A stretch of 64,000 nt of DNA, taken from the NCBI RefSeq assembly GCF_030272615.1, contig NC_081411.1, positions 43,581,017 through 43,645,016 of the forward strand. Reading direction: 5' to 3'. This document shows, piece after piece, positions 21,327-32,797 of the stretch. The translations under genes and the position numbers were made by a program. Each line of letters opens with the position of its first letter. Position 1 is the stretch's first letter. The notes under the pieces were generated by a model. The model worked only from the letters and a program-made list of their open reading frames with translations, did no database searches and was not told the DNA's origin. Source of the stretch: Cryptomeria japonica (lineage: Eukaryota; Streptophyta; Pinopsida; Cupressales; Cupressaceae).

Positions 21327-21616
21327 TGTTGAAGGAATATTGTTTACTAATTTCTCCCACTTGCATATTTTTATGTTTTTAGTTTTTTATCTTTATTTGG
21401 ATGAGTATGCAGCAAAAACTATTTTAGTTTTTTTCTTTATTTCCAATAATACAAGTTTTCCAATATCTAGATGTATCTAATATCTCTATATAATGAGGCA
21501 ATTGTAATTCATTATCTATCTGTTAGTCTGATCCTTGATCAGTTGATCAAGAAGCTCTTGTAATCTCTTCAATCAATAGAATAGCTTATTTGTATTCCAA
21601 TTTTATATTTTTTTCA
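21327..21616 (+). repeat. Right LTR of the TRIM-like element, 290 bp
   Basis: It starts TGTTGAAGGAATATTG and ends TTTTTTTCA, followed by the ATCCC target duplication. It differs from the left LTR by small indels (for example near its start) and scattered substitutions. Confidence 0.9.
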
Positions 21617-21621
21617 ATCCC

Positions 21622-23390
21622 TTATGGTATTTGGGTCTTGCACACAACAAGACTTTAACCTTGGTGGACTCATTTAGAACCAATTATCTTCATAATAAAC
21701 CAAAAGTTTTATTAGGAGTCCATCAAATTTTAGGGATTCACTAATTTTTCTTAAATATCTTGGAGTGTCTCTGCTTTTGTAGCTCTTTATGGACCTTGGA
21801 CCCCAATTAAAACCTAAAATATAAGGTTCTGTGTTCATGTTCCTTCCCATGATTCCTCGGTATGCCTTGGGCCTCAATGAAATCCTAGAACTTCATGTTC
21901 CCATTCCATATTCCCTTATGTATTTTGTTTCTTGCTCATGCTTGCTTTAGTTCCTTGTTTAAACCCAAAAACCTTGTAGGGACATTAAACTAGGAACCCA
22001 AGGTTCCAATTTCTCACTCCCTCTTGAAGCTCAACGGTTGGTAAGTTCTTGTTGTTTTCTTGTCAAACCCTATGTGTCAACTAGGACTTGCAACGTTAGG
22101 TTCTAGTCCATGTGTCTTACCTACATTCAACCCCATCCAAGTTCTTTCAGTCTTACTAGACCATGAACCTCAATTGGAACTTGAAACCTCTTGGCTTTAG
22201 TTCCAACTTCCTCTTCACCCAAATCCCTACAATAGACATCAGACCTAGGAGTTCACCCAAGACTTGAAACCTAAGACCTAAAACCCAAGTTCATCAACCC
22301 TTTTAAGTTCATATTCTAGTTTGAGACTCAACTCTTGCCACCCTTTGATCCAAGTTCCAATTCTTTCCCCACTCTCACCATTTGTTGGTCTCTTGTTGGT
22401 TTCATGTTCCATTTCTTATTTGGGTCAAATGCCTACTAGTTGCTACTTACATTCTATGTTCCAAGGCCCTTATGAAACTTGAACTCTAACGATGAAGTTC
22501 AATTTCAAGTTCTTGTTTCCAATTTTCCTCTGGAACCTGAAAGTTCTTGTTTCCAAATTTCTTCTAGAATCTAAAATTTGTGCGGTGCCTCCTCTCTCAC
22601 AATTTCCAAATTCCTCTTGTAACTACACACTTCCTAAGGACCCAATAATAAAATATGATTTAAACAATTTTAAGTAACATGATATGACTCAATATGTATT
22701 TCTATCACACCCGTTGTTACAAAATAACTTTCCCCAACTACCAGCAATCAATGTTTAAGCTTTCTTTCATCCACGATTCTCTCTCAGCTGCAGATCTTGC
22801 AAATTTTATAATATCACAAGGTCTAGAGTTTTGCCCTACTATGTATTTTGGTGGGTGTAGATTTCATCTTTTATTATTTAGATAGTTCAAGTTTTGAATA
22901 GTTGAATGTCTAGGGCGTCTAAGGTGAATCCAAAAATCTTATCGTCAAAATTATAAACTCTGGACCTCCGCTTTGGAGCGCCATCATGGGTGTTCACATC
23001 GCATTCTGCGCACAAACTGTGCTACACGACGGAAATTGTGGGGAATGGCAGGCTGAAATGGCATGCAGTGATGTGTTTACCCAACAAGATTTATTATTGC
23101 CACTTAGGGACAATTTTTATTTAGTGCTTAAAATCAACAAGACAATTTTTACTTCTTGCATCCAATTGAAAATCACAATCAACACTTCGTTTTGGGCAAG
23201 ATTAAAAAGAACAAGCCATTTGTCCCTTCAAGTTCAAATCGATTTACTTCAAGAAAAACGTGTTTTAAATTCAGTTGACCAAGATTTCAAGTTCCTAGAT
23301 TACAAAATCATTTTACCTTGAAGTTAAAAACAACACCATTTTTGTTGGAGTGACATCTCCAAATAGTTAGATCACATTGCTATAAACTTG
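21622..23390. other. No gene seen; decayed repetitive DNA
   Basis: The stretch is rich in AACCT, CAAGTTC and GTTCC words between about 21700 and 22620, with no protein-like frame. Around 22880-23060 the base composition is briefly higher in GC. The longest open frame (22986-23321) has no recognisable motif. I see no LTR pair here. Confidence 0.4.
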
Positions 23391-25206
23391 GTTAAAAAGA
23401 ACAAGTGTTTTTGGTGATTGGCACACTTGTGCAAAGTTTGTCGAGTGGTCCTACTTCTAACACACAATATCCTCTCCCTTGGCTTTCGTGGTCCTAGGTG
23501 CAAGAGAAAAGTGTTAGTAACACTTGAAGTTTTTATCTTTTTAAGAGAGGCCTGCCCAGAGACACATCACTCTTGGGAATGACCTTGCATGGTAAATCCT
23601 TTGAGCCACTATAGAAATCAGGTGAGAGTGAAAGCTATAGCCTTGGGTATAGTTGTTCCTACAGTGTAACTTGTCAAAAGGACATATGGGCCCCACCACA
23701 AGTTACAAGGCTCTTAATTGAGTCACTGTAGAATGAACTTATGTTCAAAAACATCGAACATTACTAGACTCCTTTTAATATAGAAACCCACCTGTTCTAT
23801 TGATTGAGTATATTTGTGAAAAGTTCAGTGCAAGAGCATAGATGGTTTTTCTTCTAAGATACTCACCATACATATTTCCTTGAGTAGAAGCAAGGCTTTT
23901 TGAAAGGCTACTTGTAGCTTGATAAAAGTGGTGACTCCCCCATCATAGGGATCATTTATCTATTATGCTCATGCAAGACTTAGTATATCACATCCTTACT
24001 TGCTAGGTTGGGATTCATAAGGTATGTAGTACCAAAGTTGAAGAGATATCAAGATGTGGGCTGAAATTATCGCAACTGGTCATTTGACCTTAGGGATAAA
24101 GTGTGTTTGAAGTGTCTTCTTTTTGTGTTAGACCAGTGATAAATTGAGGCAACTTCGGGCTTTTGGAAAAAAATACAAAAACATTTAAAAAAGGGTCCAA
24201 AGGTTCAAAGATTTAGTTGATTTATACCCACACTTATTTGTGCCTTTTGTGGCAACATTATTATGTTTGTGTGCTTGCTTTGTTTTCTTGTCAAAGAAAG
24301 TCAAAACCAATTAAAAAATAAGTATTCATCCAACACAAAATTTTCATCCAAACATTTGACCAATAAACATCAAAATAAACTGCAAACAAGATATCAAGTT
24401 ATATGACCATCCTTCAAATCTTGAGAAAGAAGAATCTTCATCAACATGTCAATTTGAAGAGAAGACCATTAAGTTCAAAGGCTTTCATCAAAAGAAGATT
24501 TTTTTTTATCTCAATAGACAAATTTTTGTGTCACACAGAGCCTTCTTGTGTCATATGTGTCTATATCTTCAAGGAAAATCCAATGAGTTTGATAAAGATC
24601 CCTTCAACAATAGAGCTTTTACTTAGTATAGAGCTTTGAGTTATCATAAAAATAAAGGAGGCAAAATACCCCCAACTTTCTTTCCAAACATTTGCATTAC
24701 ATATAACATAGCTCAGGAAGAACCATCAACCCTCGAGAGAGAAGAGGAAGAATTTGTCCCATATGTAACACAAAGTTTTTATTGAAGTTCCCCATCCACT
24801 CTCACAATCATACATCATCAATCTATTTCAACTCTCAAAATATAAAGAGGTCTTGTCCTAAGTTCTTTTTATATATTGCTTGAATCAAAACAACACGCCA
24901 CTTTTTAGAGTGTCTCTACATCTAGGATAAACTCATCCTAAGATGCATTTCTACACAAGTTAAAACTATTCTATGAGTGCATCCTGTCATTACTAGGTAG
25001 CTTGGTTTGTAACAATCACCTTGCTATACCTTATCATATCAACCTTGTTAACAAACACAACAATCAATTCATAAAAGAAATTTGGTAACATCAAACCTTC
25101 AATGTTAGAGATCCATCTTCTAAACACTTCACCAAAAATCTATCTCTCATTCCATCACCAACTCATAATCACTTTCACCAAACTTCAAAAACAACTTTCA
25201 AACAAA
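23391..25206 (+). other. Probable untranslated leader of Tat element B
   Basis: This is the stretch immediately upstream of the gag start. It has no coding content and no copy of the 39632 LTR. Tat-clade elements typically have long leaders between primer site and gag, so I infer this role from position. No primer site was recognised. The expected 5' LTR is missing from the window's left side. Confidence 0.35.
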
Positions 25207-26992
25207 ATGGCTCACACCAGATCGAAAACTAGACAACTAGAGATCGAAGAAGAGGAGGATGAAAATCTCAATGAATTTTGAAAAGCCATTGGAGGAGGTA
25301 CAAATGATGAAAATCATAGTACTCCCACTCCTGAAGCAATAGAAACAACACAACACAACCCCTTTTCAATCAACTTTTCGATGAAATCCTCAAAAGCAAC
25401 ACAGATGCTCATTTTCTAAAACTAGCTCAAGAGGGAGCTAAACTACCCTCTGATTTTGATACCATGCAAATAGGGAAAGCATCAGAAAACCATAGCCATA
25501 ACGAGGGTGGATGAGGTCGAGATAACTTCAGACATGACCTTAATCAAAGAAATCCCCCACCTCCTCCTCCTAATGACATAGACATGTTGAGGCAACAAGT
25601 AGAGAATCTTTCCCAACAACTCCACAGTGGTGTCAAAACTACCCGATTTTCACTCAATGATATTTGTCCCTATCTCTTTGATAGGAATCTACATATGCCA
25701 CCTTTTCCAAAAGGGTTTGAAACACCTAAGTTTGAAAAGTATTGGGGAAAAGGAGACCCTAGAGACCATGTCAGAGAATTTCACTTGGCTTGCCTAGAAG
25801 TGGCATATGAAGACACATATCTAATGCGCCTCTTTCTTCAGAGTTTGGGAGGGACAACCACATAATGGTTTTCCCGATTACTAGGTGGCATTAGGACATT
25901 CAAAGAACTAGTCCAAAAATTCATCGCGCATTATTCACACAACATAGAACGCGATGTTACCATGGAAAATCTGTGCAATAGCAAGAAAAAGCCAAGAGAG
26001 CAATTTCTAGCTTTCCTGCAACGATGGAGGCAACTATCTAGTAGACGTCCTCTTCATCTACCTAAACGAGATCTAGTGGAAATATTTATTTCCAACTTGA
26101 ATGATGAAATGGAATTCCACGTAGACATGAAGGGCATAGAGTCCTTGAATGACATGATCACCCAGGGATTAAAATGTGAACAAGCCCTTATCAAAAAGGG
26201 ACTTATCAAGATATACAATGAACCAAAAGATGGCCCTCACCCGTGTTTTAACAGTGATAAACCCAACTTATGGAATAAAAATAAAAACATTGTCAATGAT
26301 GGGGTTGTAGATGCAAGAACCATAAAGAGTGCACAACCTGTGGTCCAATTTGTGGGGCAAAATCCCCCTCCTAAAAACAACACGGTTGCTCCTCCACAAA
26401 ATCAAGGTTGGAATGCACTGCAAGAGGAACCGAGACAACGACAACAAGATTATAAACTAAAACGTCCATACACTCCCTTAGGGGAACCTATCAAAACAGT
26501 GTTGCGTCATTTGGTCTCTTCAAATCTAGTGACCTTACCAAAGACATCTAACTATGAACCTCAGGTCAAACCTCCATGGTGGAGAGATAATGAACATTGC
26601 GTATTCCACCAAGGGAAAGGGCATAAAACAATTAACTGTCATAGATTGGAAGATCTTGTTCAAGATCTTATTGACCAAGGAGAGATTGAAATCAAAGGAC
26701 ACGACCCAAAAACCTCAAATAATGATCATCTCATGTTTAAGAATCCACTTCCATCACAAGAACAAAGGGGTCCTTCCACTTCAAGAAGAAATACAGATAC
26801 AAATGATTATATGCAAGCCGCCTATAATTATACTATAAATCACCTATATGACACCGATGAACAAATTACAACCCTCATCATCAAAGATCCCAACCCTACC
26901 TGCAATGTTGTTACGTGTTGTAGCAAGATCACTATTAAAGCAACTCCACAAGGTAGAATATCCATACCGAAGCAGTATAACCTTGTGGAATA
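25207..26992 (+). pseudogene. Tat-clade gag
   Basis: The chosen start is ATG 25207 (MAHTRSKTRQLEIEEEEDEN). A stop and a one-base shift near 25360 move the frame to the one used from 25584 on. Capsid signatures are FPKGFETPKFEKYWGKGDPR, then SLGGTTT(stop)WFSRL and NIERDVTMENLCNSKKKPRE, FLQRWRQLSSR, all typical of plant Tat gag. A CVFHQGKGHKTINCHRLEDL block at about 26594-26655 is a variant zinc-knuckle-like C/H motif, found in this clade at the gag-protease junction. Stops occur at 25862 and 26991. Confidence 0.85.
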
Positions 26993-27700
26993 GTTAGATA
27001 AGACACCCGCACTTATATCCATCTTAGAGCTTTTGCGCCTATCTCTGTCTCATAAAACAATCTTGGATCAAGCTCTCCAAGAGGCGTCGGTCCCTACCAA
27101 TCTTAATATAGGTCAATTTCAATCTATGGTTGGTAATATGAGGTCATCACCATGTCTCACTTTCTCTGAAAATGACAATACATCCTTCCAACAACCTCAT
27201 AACACCTCACTCCATATTGAAGGATTTATCAACCAACACAGGATCAAGCGAGTCTCGATTGACAATGGCACCGATCTGAATATATGTACATTATAGTTGG
27301 TCAGAACATTGGGATATGAAATAGAATGAGTGGATGCTTGCAAAAAGATAACCATAAAAGTCTATGATGATGCAGAGTGTTCCTCCAAAGGAGCAGTTGT
27401 GTTACTGATCCGAGTGGGCCCAGTGATGAAGCACATCATATGTCAAGTTTTATACCTTCCTCTTTCATATAATTTGTTGTTAGGAAGACCTTGGATACAT
27501 GCCATGCAAGCTGTTCCATCCACCTATCATCAATGTATCAAGTTTCCCCATAATGGTGTAGAAATCACAATCTTGGGCAATGCAAATCCGTTTACATATT
27601 GTAACAATATTAACCATAACCAAAGATTAACGTTCCTAACAAAAGAGAAGTTATCCCATCCACATCATATGTTATTCCAACCTCTCTTTTGAGTTCAAAC
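26993..27700 (+). pseudogene. Tat-clade aspartic protease
   Basis: In the same frame as late gag. The active-site block reads RVSIDNGTDLNICT (about 27248-27290), so the usual D-(T/S)-G is D-N-G. A stop follows at 27295. The flap and terminal block LPLSYNLLLGRPWIHAM, then VPSTYHQCIKFP, is the hallmark end of Tat proteases. Another stop lies near 27328. Confidence 0.8.
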
Positions 27701-28573
27701 ACCACTATACCAAAGCAACAGAAGCTGAAAATGAAAATGGCAAAGGAAGGTTCCGGGGAATACAATCTAAGCCAACTCTTTTGTGTTGGGCAATTACCCA
27801 CTTCCCCTAGAACTCATGGTAAGCCTCAAAGGTTACTTCAACCACCATTGGTCAAGCCAACATGCACTTTGTTACCTTTTATCTTTGGAAAAAATCAGGA
27901 AGAGGAGACCAGAGATGAGGACCTAGCAGAATGGATCTATAAAGAGCCTATCACCATGGAAATCCCACAGGATAAGCTTCCTATAGATCAATATGGCAAA
28001 GGCCTTACCATTATGCAAAGAATGGTCTATAATGGTCAGATTTTTTTGGGACCTTGTAAGCAAGGATGACATGAGTCATTGCAACCTGAATTAAAGCAAA
28101 AAGATAACACTAGGTTAGGTTTTCAAAAGGAGGCTCTTCCTAAGCTTAGATTCAAAGGGAAACCCAACAAATCTCTATATCAGCCTAATACTCTAAAGAG
28201 GCCACCCTTGATTATATCAGCAGCACCAAGAATCACACCAAATTCCCCAACAAGGCTGAGAATCCCATCAATACCATCCACAACACTACTCACACTGTTA
28301 AAAATACCTGAAAGACCCATTATCCCACTAGCAGCACCGATAATATTACCTACAACACCCATCATCCCACCAATCAAACCAACAACCCCATCAGCAGCAA
28401 CAACTGCATCAACATCACCATTAGCAGTAGCAGTACCCCCAATAGCATCGACAACACTGGTAATTCCATCAGAAACAACAAATTCAACAACACCGATACT
28501 CCCAGTATCAGATTCAATGATACCAATAATCCTCCCTGCAACACCAACCATTCCATCTCCAAAAGTACATTAG
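27689..28573 (+). pseudogene. Linker with G-patch-like segment and proline/threonine-rich repeat
   Basis: The frame changes here. GKGLTIMQRMVYNGQIFLGP (about 27990-28050) matches the layout of a G-patch (small glycine-rich RNA-binding motif), a domain seen next to the protease in some gypsy elements. From about 28190 to 28570 the protein becomes a proline/threonine/isoleucine-rich low-complexity run (for example PIILPTTPIIPPIKPTTPSA), without secondary structure signals. A stop at 28067 separates the two. Its role in the element is unknown. Confidence 0.6.
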
Positions 28574-28899
28574 TCGATTACAACTGTAGTGTTCAACTCA
28601 AAAGATATCCTGGTTTGGTATAGTAATCAGATACTGGAAAGTGAATCAGAAATTGACTCACACGAGTGGCAATTTAAACTGTACATTTCAATGCTTCAGA
28701 TGAGGAAGACACATCACCACCTCCACCTCGCAAAGAAATCCTTGTTTACAAAGAAGCACATATTAAAACCTCTTGGGTTCCTAAACTGGAAACACCTTCC
28801 ATAGACCCTACGTCACATCCTACGCCTGATTCTGACACGGAGAGTACCATCAATGACCTTCACTCAACCCTCACTGAGACATCCCATGAACTTAACCTG

Positions 28900-30250
28900 A
28901 TCGATGAGGTAATGCCAATTATCCATCCTGAACTCATCGAATGGAACCAACCAAATCCCCCATGCCTTGACCAATTCCAAAATGATGAGGTGATCATTGA
29001 CTTTTGGAACTACAAGATAACATACCAAGTGGGGATCACAAAGTTGGATTCACCATCAAACTTAATAGCACAACATACTTTGGGGCAGATGCCAAACCTT
29101 TCAGCTACAAAAATATCACAATAAAACATGGATCTTCCAGCGAAAACCACATTGTGGCACTGTTTGATCCCAAAAAAGTAAAAAAAAAGAGCGTATCCAA
29201 CGATGAAAACCTCTCTTAGGCACCTAGGGATGAAAGGTTTGACATCCTTCCCTCTAGTACAAACCAGGAATGATCAACGATCCTAATCGAGGAAACAAAA
29301 GATTTCAACGTGGGGACCCCTAAGAATCCTCACCAAATACATCCGACATCTCTTTTAACTCTAGAGGAACAACCTAAGTTTGTAGAATTCTTCTAGAAGC
29401 ATCAGATCAAATTTGCATGGTCATATGCAGACATCCCTATTCTAGATCCTGATCTGGTCATGCATCACCTCACTATGGCAGAAGGAGCTAAATCGGTAAA
29501 AGAGAAGCTTTGCAAAATGCAACCCTACATTGCAGTACTAGTCAAAGAAAAACTTAAGAAACTCCTGGATGTTGGTTTCATCCGACCAATTGATTATGCA
29601 GATTGGATCTCCAACATTGTACCTGTTGGCAAACCAAATGGGGGCATCCATATCTATACTGACTTTAAAGATCTAAACAAGGCATATCCTAAAGATGACT
29701 TCCCCTACCAAACATTGACATGATTGTGGACCTAACAATAGGACGTGCCATGCTTTCTCTCATGGATGGCTTTTTAGGGTACAACCAGGTAAAGATCACT
29801 CTAGAAGATCAACATAAGACTACCTTCACATGTCCATGGGGAACATACTGTTGGAATGTGATAAGTTTTGGTCTAAAGAATGCAGGGGTGGGCTATCAAA
29901 GAGAAATGACCACCATCTTTCATGATATGATGCATACCATAATGGAGGATTATGTTGATGACTTACTGGCAAAATCATTAACAAGAGAAGGGCATCTTGC
30001 AATATTAAAGAAAATATTTGACAGACTAGAACAATATCATGTTTGACTCAATCCAAAGAAATGTGTCTTTGGAGTAACCTCAGGGAAGCTTCTCGGATAC
30101 ATTGTTTCAAGAAAAGGCATTGAGGTCTATCCAGAAAAGGTCAAAGCAATCATGGACATGCCACCTCCAAAGAACATCAGTCAATTAAGGACACTACAAG
30201 GGCGGCTACAATCTATCTGAAGATTCATTGCATAACTAGCAAATAAGTGT
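28900..30250 (+). pseudogene. Ty3/gypsy reverse transcriptase
   Basis: RT blocks in order: LKKLLDVGFIRPIDYADWIS, NIVPVGKPNGGIHIYTDFKD (first catalytic Asp present), a one-base shift near 29720, SLMDGFLGYNQVKI, TTFTCPWGTYCWNVISFGLK, YQREMTTIFHDMM and the catalytic box YVDDLLAKS (about 29950-29980). The thumb follows after a stop near 30046 (LNPKKCVFGV). Catalytic residues are still legible, but the frame is broken. Confidence 0.9.
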
Positions 30251-30299
30251 CATCCCTTTACACACCTGCTATAGAAAAACATCCGCTTTCAATGGGATA

Positions 30300-30770
30300 C
30301 CAGATGCCAGCAAGCATTCCAGATGCTTAAGGACTATCTCATGAATACACCATTGTTGATCCCACCAGATCCAAGTAGACCTCTATTGCTCTATATTTCA
30401 GCTACCAATACAACATTAGGAGTACTGCTGTCACAACATAATGCAAAAGGGAAAGAGTGTGTTGTATACTATATCTCTTGCACACTGATCAACTATGAAC
30501 TCAATTACATACCTATTGAGCGATCTTGCCTAGCAGTAATCTTGGTAGCCACTAAACTGAGGCACTACCTGTTAACACATAAAGTACAACTCATTGCAAA
30601 GATCAATCCACTAAAGTACTTACTCAGCAAAGCAGCATTGATAGGTCACTTCGCCAAATGGGTGATGATTCTAAGTGAATTTAACATTGAGTATGTGGAC
30701 CGTAAGGCTATCAAGGGGCAAGTTATTGTCGATCAGTTGGTCAATGCACCCCTCATAGGAGATCATCCTC
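30300..30770 (+). pseudogene. First (Ty3-type) RNase H, degenerate as usual for Tat
   Basis: It follows RT in the same frame used from 30323. Blocks are PSRPLLLYISATNTTLGVLL, CVVYYISCTLINYELNY and ERSCLAVILVATKLRHYLL, then NPLKYLLSKAALIGHFAKW. The first catalytic Asp is replaced in the LYISAT block. Loss of activity here is expected in the clade, because the second RNase H takes over. Confidence 0.8.
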
Positions 30771-30799
30771 TTGTTTCTAACTTCCCAAATGAAGAGATC

Positions 30800-31170
30800 T
30801 TCATGATCATAGTGACACAAACATGGAAGCTCTACTTTGATGGTTCATATACTAGGCATGGCTCAGGGGCAGGCATTCTATTTATAAGACCTCAAGGTGA
30901 CAACATCTCGAAGTCTTACAAGCTAACTTTTCCATGTACAAACAACATAGCAGAATATGAGGCCTTGATCATAGGACTCAGACTAGCCATGCAATGGAAA
31001 CTGAAAGAGGTACAGGTATATGGTGACTCCGAATTGCCAACAAGTCATAGATGAATATCAGACCAAGGATGATAAACTCATGTCGTACAAGCAAATGGTG
31101 GACAGTTTGAAAGAATCATTTACGACTATCACCTTTGAGTAGATACCCAGAGATCATAATTGAGCTGCTG
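30800..31170 (+). pseudogene. Second, archaeal-type RNase H (aRH) of the Tat clade
   Basis: WKLYFDGSYTRHGSGAGILF, then NNIAEYEALIIGLRLAM and VQVYGDSEL carry the D, E and D of the RNase H active site. After YGDSEL a one-base shift breaks the frame at about 31035; the continuation (DEYQTKDDKLMSYKQM) is in another frame. This domain is diagnostic for Tat elements. Confidence 0.85.
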
Positions 31171-31175
31171 ACACC

Positions 31176-32797
31176 ATGGCTACCATTGCATCTCTCCTAG
31201 ATCTTCGACAAAATTCAACACTCTACGAGTTCTTGGTAGAACAACTTTGGATTCCCGCTTATGATGTCCCTAAATCTGAGATGATATGTCACCTTGTCGG
31301 TTTTGAATCCCCATGGTACGGTGAGTTTTACACCTACCTTCATGATCACACACTCCCTCTTAACCAATTGAATAACCAATGCAAAACCTTCATTCGCCAA
31401 ACCGCTCGATACACCATCATTGCTGAAACCCTATACCAACGTAGTCTTGATGGTACTCTCCTTCGATGTTCGGAACAAGATGAGACAACAAAGGAGTTGG
31501 AAGAGGTACATGAAGGCATTTTTGGGACTCACTCAAGTGGTCCTTCACTATCAAAGTAGATCATGCGCACTGGATACTATTGGCCATCCATGGAAAAGAC
31601 TCCTACTATTTTGTCAAAAAATGCAAGAAGTGTCAAGTTCACGGAGACTTAATACATGCACTAGCATAGGAATTGCAACCAACCATGGAAGAAGTGCCAA
31701 GTTCACGGACAACAAAGGAGTTGGAAGAGGTACATGAAGGCATTTTTGGGACTCACTCAAGTGGTCCTTCACTATCAAAGAAGATCATGCACACTGGATA
31801 CTATTGGCCATCCATGGAAAAGACTCCTACTATTTTGCCAGAAAATGCAAGAAGTGCCAAGTTCACAGAGACTTAATACATGCACCAGCACAGGAATTGT
31901 AACCAACCACAACACCATGGCCCTTTTGTCAATGGGGACTTGACCTTGTGGGTTAAATTCATCCATCTTCATCCAAAGGCCACAAATTCATCATTACCAC
32001 CACCGAATACTTCACAAAGTGGATCAAAGTTGTTCCACTTACCCAAGTCACTGGTAAGAAGATCGCCTCATTCATCCTTAATTACATCATCTATCGATAT
32101 GGTGTACCCATGTCCATCATCACAGATAACGTGCTTCCTTTCAAAAATCAGGATGTTTGTGAGCTTTGTGAGAAGTTTCACATCCAACACCACTTTTCCA
32201 CTCTCTATTACCCACAAGGAAATGGTCAGGCCAAAGCATCAAACAAGAACATATTGAGAATCCTCAAAAAGACAGTCAATGATGTTGGCCATGATTGGCA
32301 TGTTCAATTGAATCCAGCACTATGGGCGTATGGAACTAGCATTCAAACCCCTACAGGTGCAACTCCCTATTCACTAGTCTATGGAGTAGAAGCCATCCTT
32401 CCTATTGAGGTTAAGATAACATCTCTACGGGTTTCTTTGCATAATATGATAGATGATGAAGCATACTGAGTCTCCTATCTTCAAGACTTGGAACTACTTG
32501 ATGAAAGGCGACAAGTTGCATACAACCACCACAAAGCCTATCAACAGTGCATGAGCAGAAGCTATAATCATAGAGTTAAACCTCATACATTTGAGGTAGG
32601 TGATCTCGTTCTTAGAGAGAATCCTCGTAACCAACCAACCAAATAGAGAACATCAACAAAAATTTGAATCAAACTGGCTGGGTCCATATGTTATCACTGT
32701 TGTATTTGGGTCTGGGGCATATCGGTTGGCTACTTTAGAAGGAGAACTACTAGCAGATCCAATCAACAACATGCACCTAAAACGGTTTCATACATAA
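31176..32797 (+). pseudogene. Ty3/gypsy integrase with dead active site
   Basis: The zinc-binding N-terminal region (EEVHEGIFGTHSSGPSLSK, TGYYWPSMEKT) is present twice because of a 223-bp tandem duplication. The core shows QWGLDLVG (first Asp), SIITDN (second Asp) and YYPQGNGQAKASNKN, in which the usual catalytic glutamate (A-E-A) is lysine. The C-terminal part includes RVKPHTFEVGDLVLRE and GPYVITVVFGSGAYRL, the gypsy C-terminal beta region. Frames change at least three times. Confidence 0.85.
31485..31912 (+). repeat. 223-bp tandem duplication within integrase
   Basis: ACAACAAAGGAGTTGGAAG occurs at 31485 and again at 31708. The following sequence repeats with few differences through GGAATTG(C/T)AACCAACCA. 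The duplication covers the zinc-binding region. Confidence 0.9.

Larger units (their letters stand above)
20228..21616 (+). mobile_element. Complete small non-autonomous LTR retrotransposon (TRIM-like), 1389 bp
   Basis: Two near-identical direct repeats (287 and 290 bp) flank an 812-bp interior that encodes no gag or pol. A primer site (TGGTATCAGAGC) follows the left LTR by two bases and a polypurine tract precedes the right LTR. The element is flanked by a perfect 5-bp target duplication, ATCCC (20223-20227 and 21617-21621). It depends on proteins from an autonomous copia element for movement. The interior contains one open frame (20831-21034, 67 codons) that is lysine-rich and resembles nothing known to me. 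Its interior is longer than in classic TRIMs, so 'small LARD' would also be defensible. Confidence 0.9.

Noticed and set aside
28180-28551. Minus-strand glycine/valine-rich open frame
   Set aside because: It is the antisense shadow of the proline/threonine-rich pol linker.
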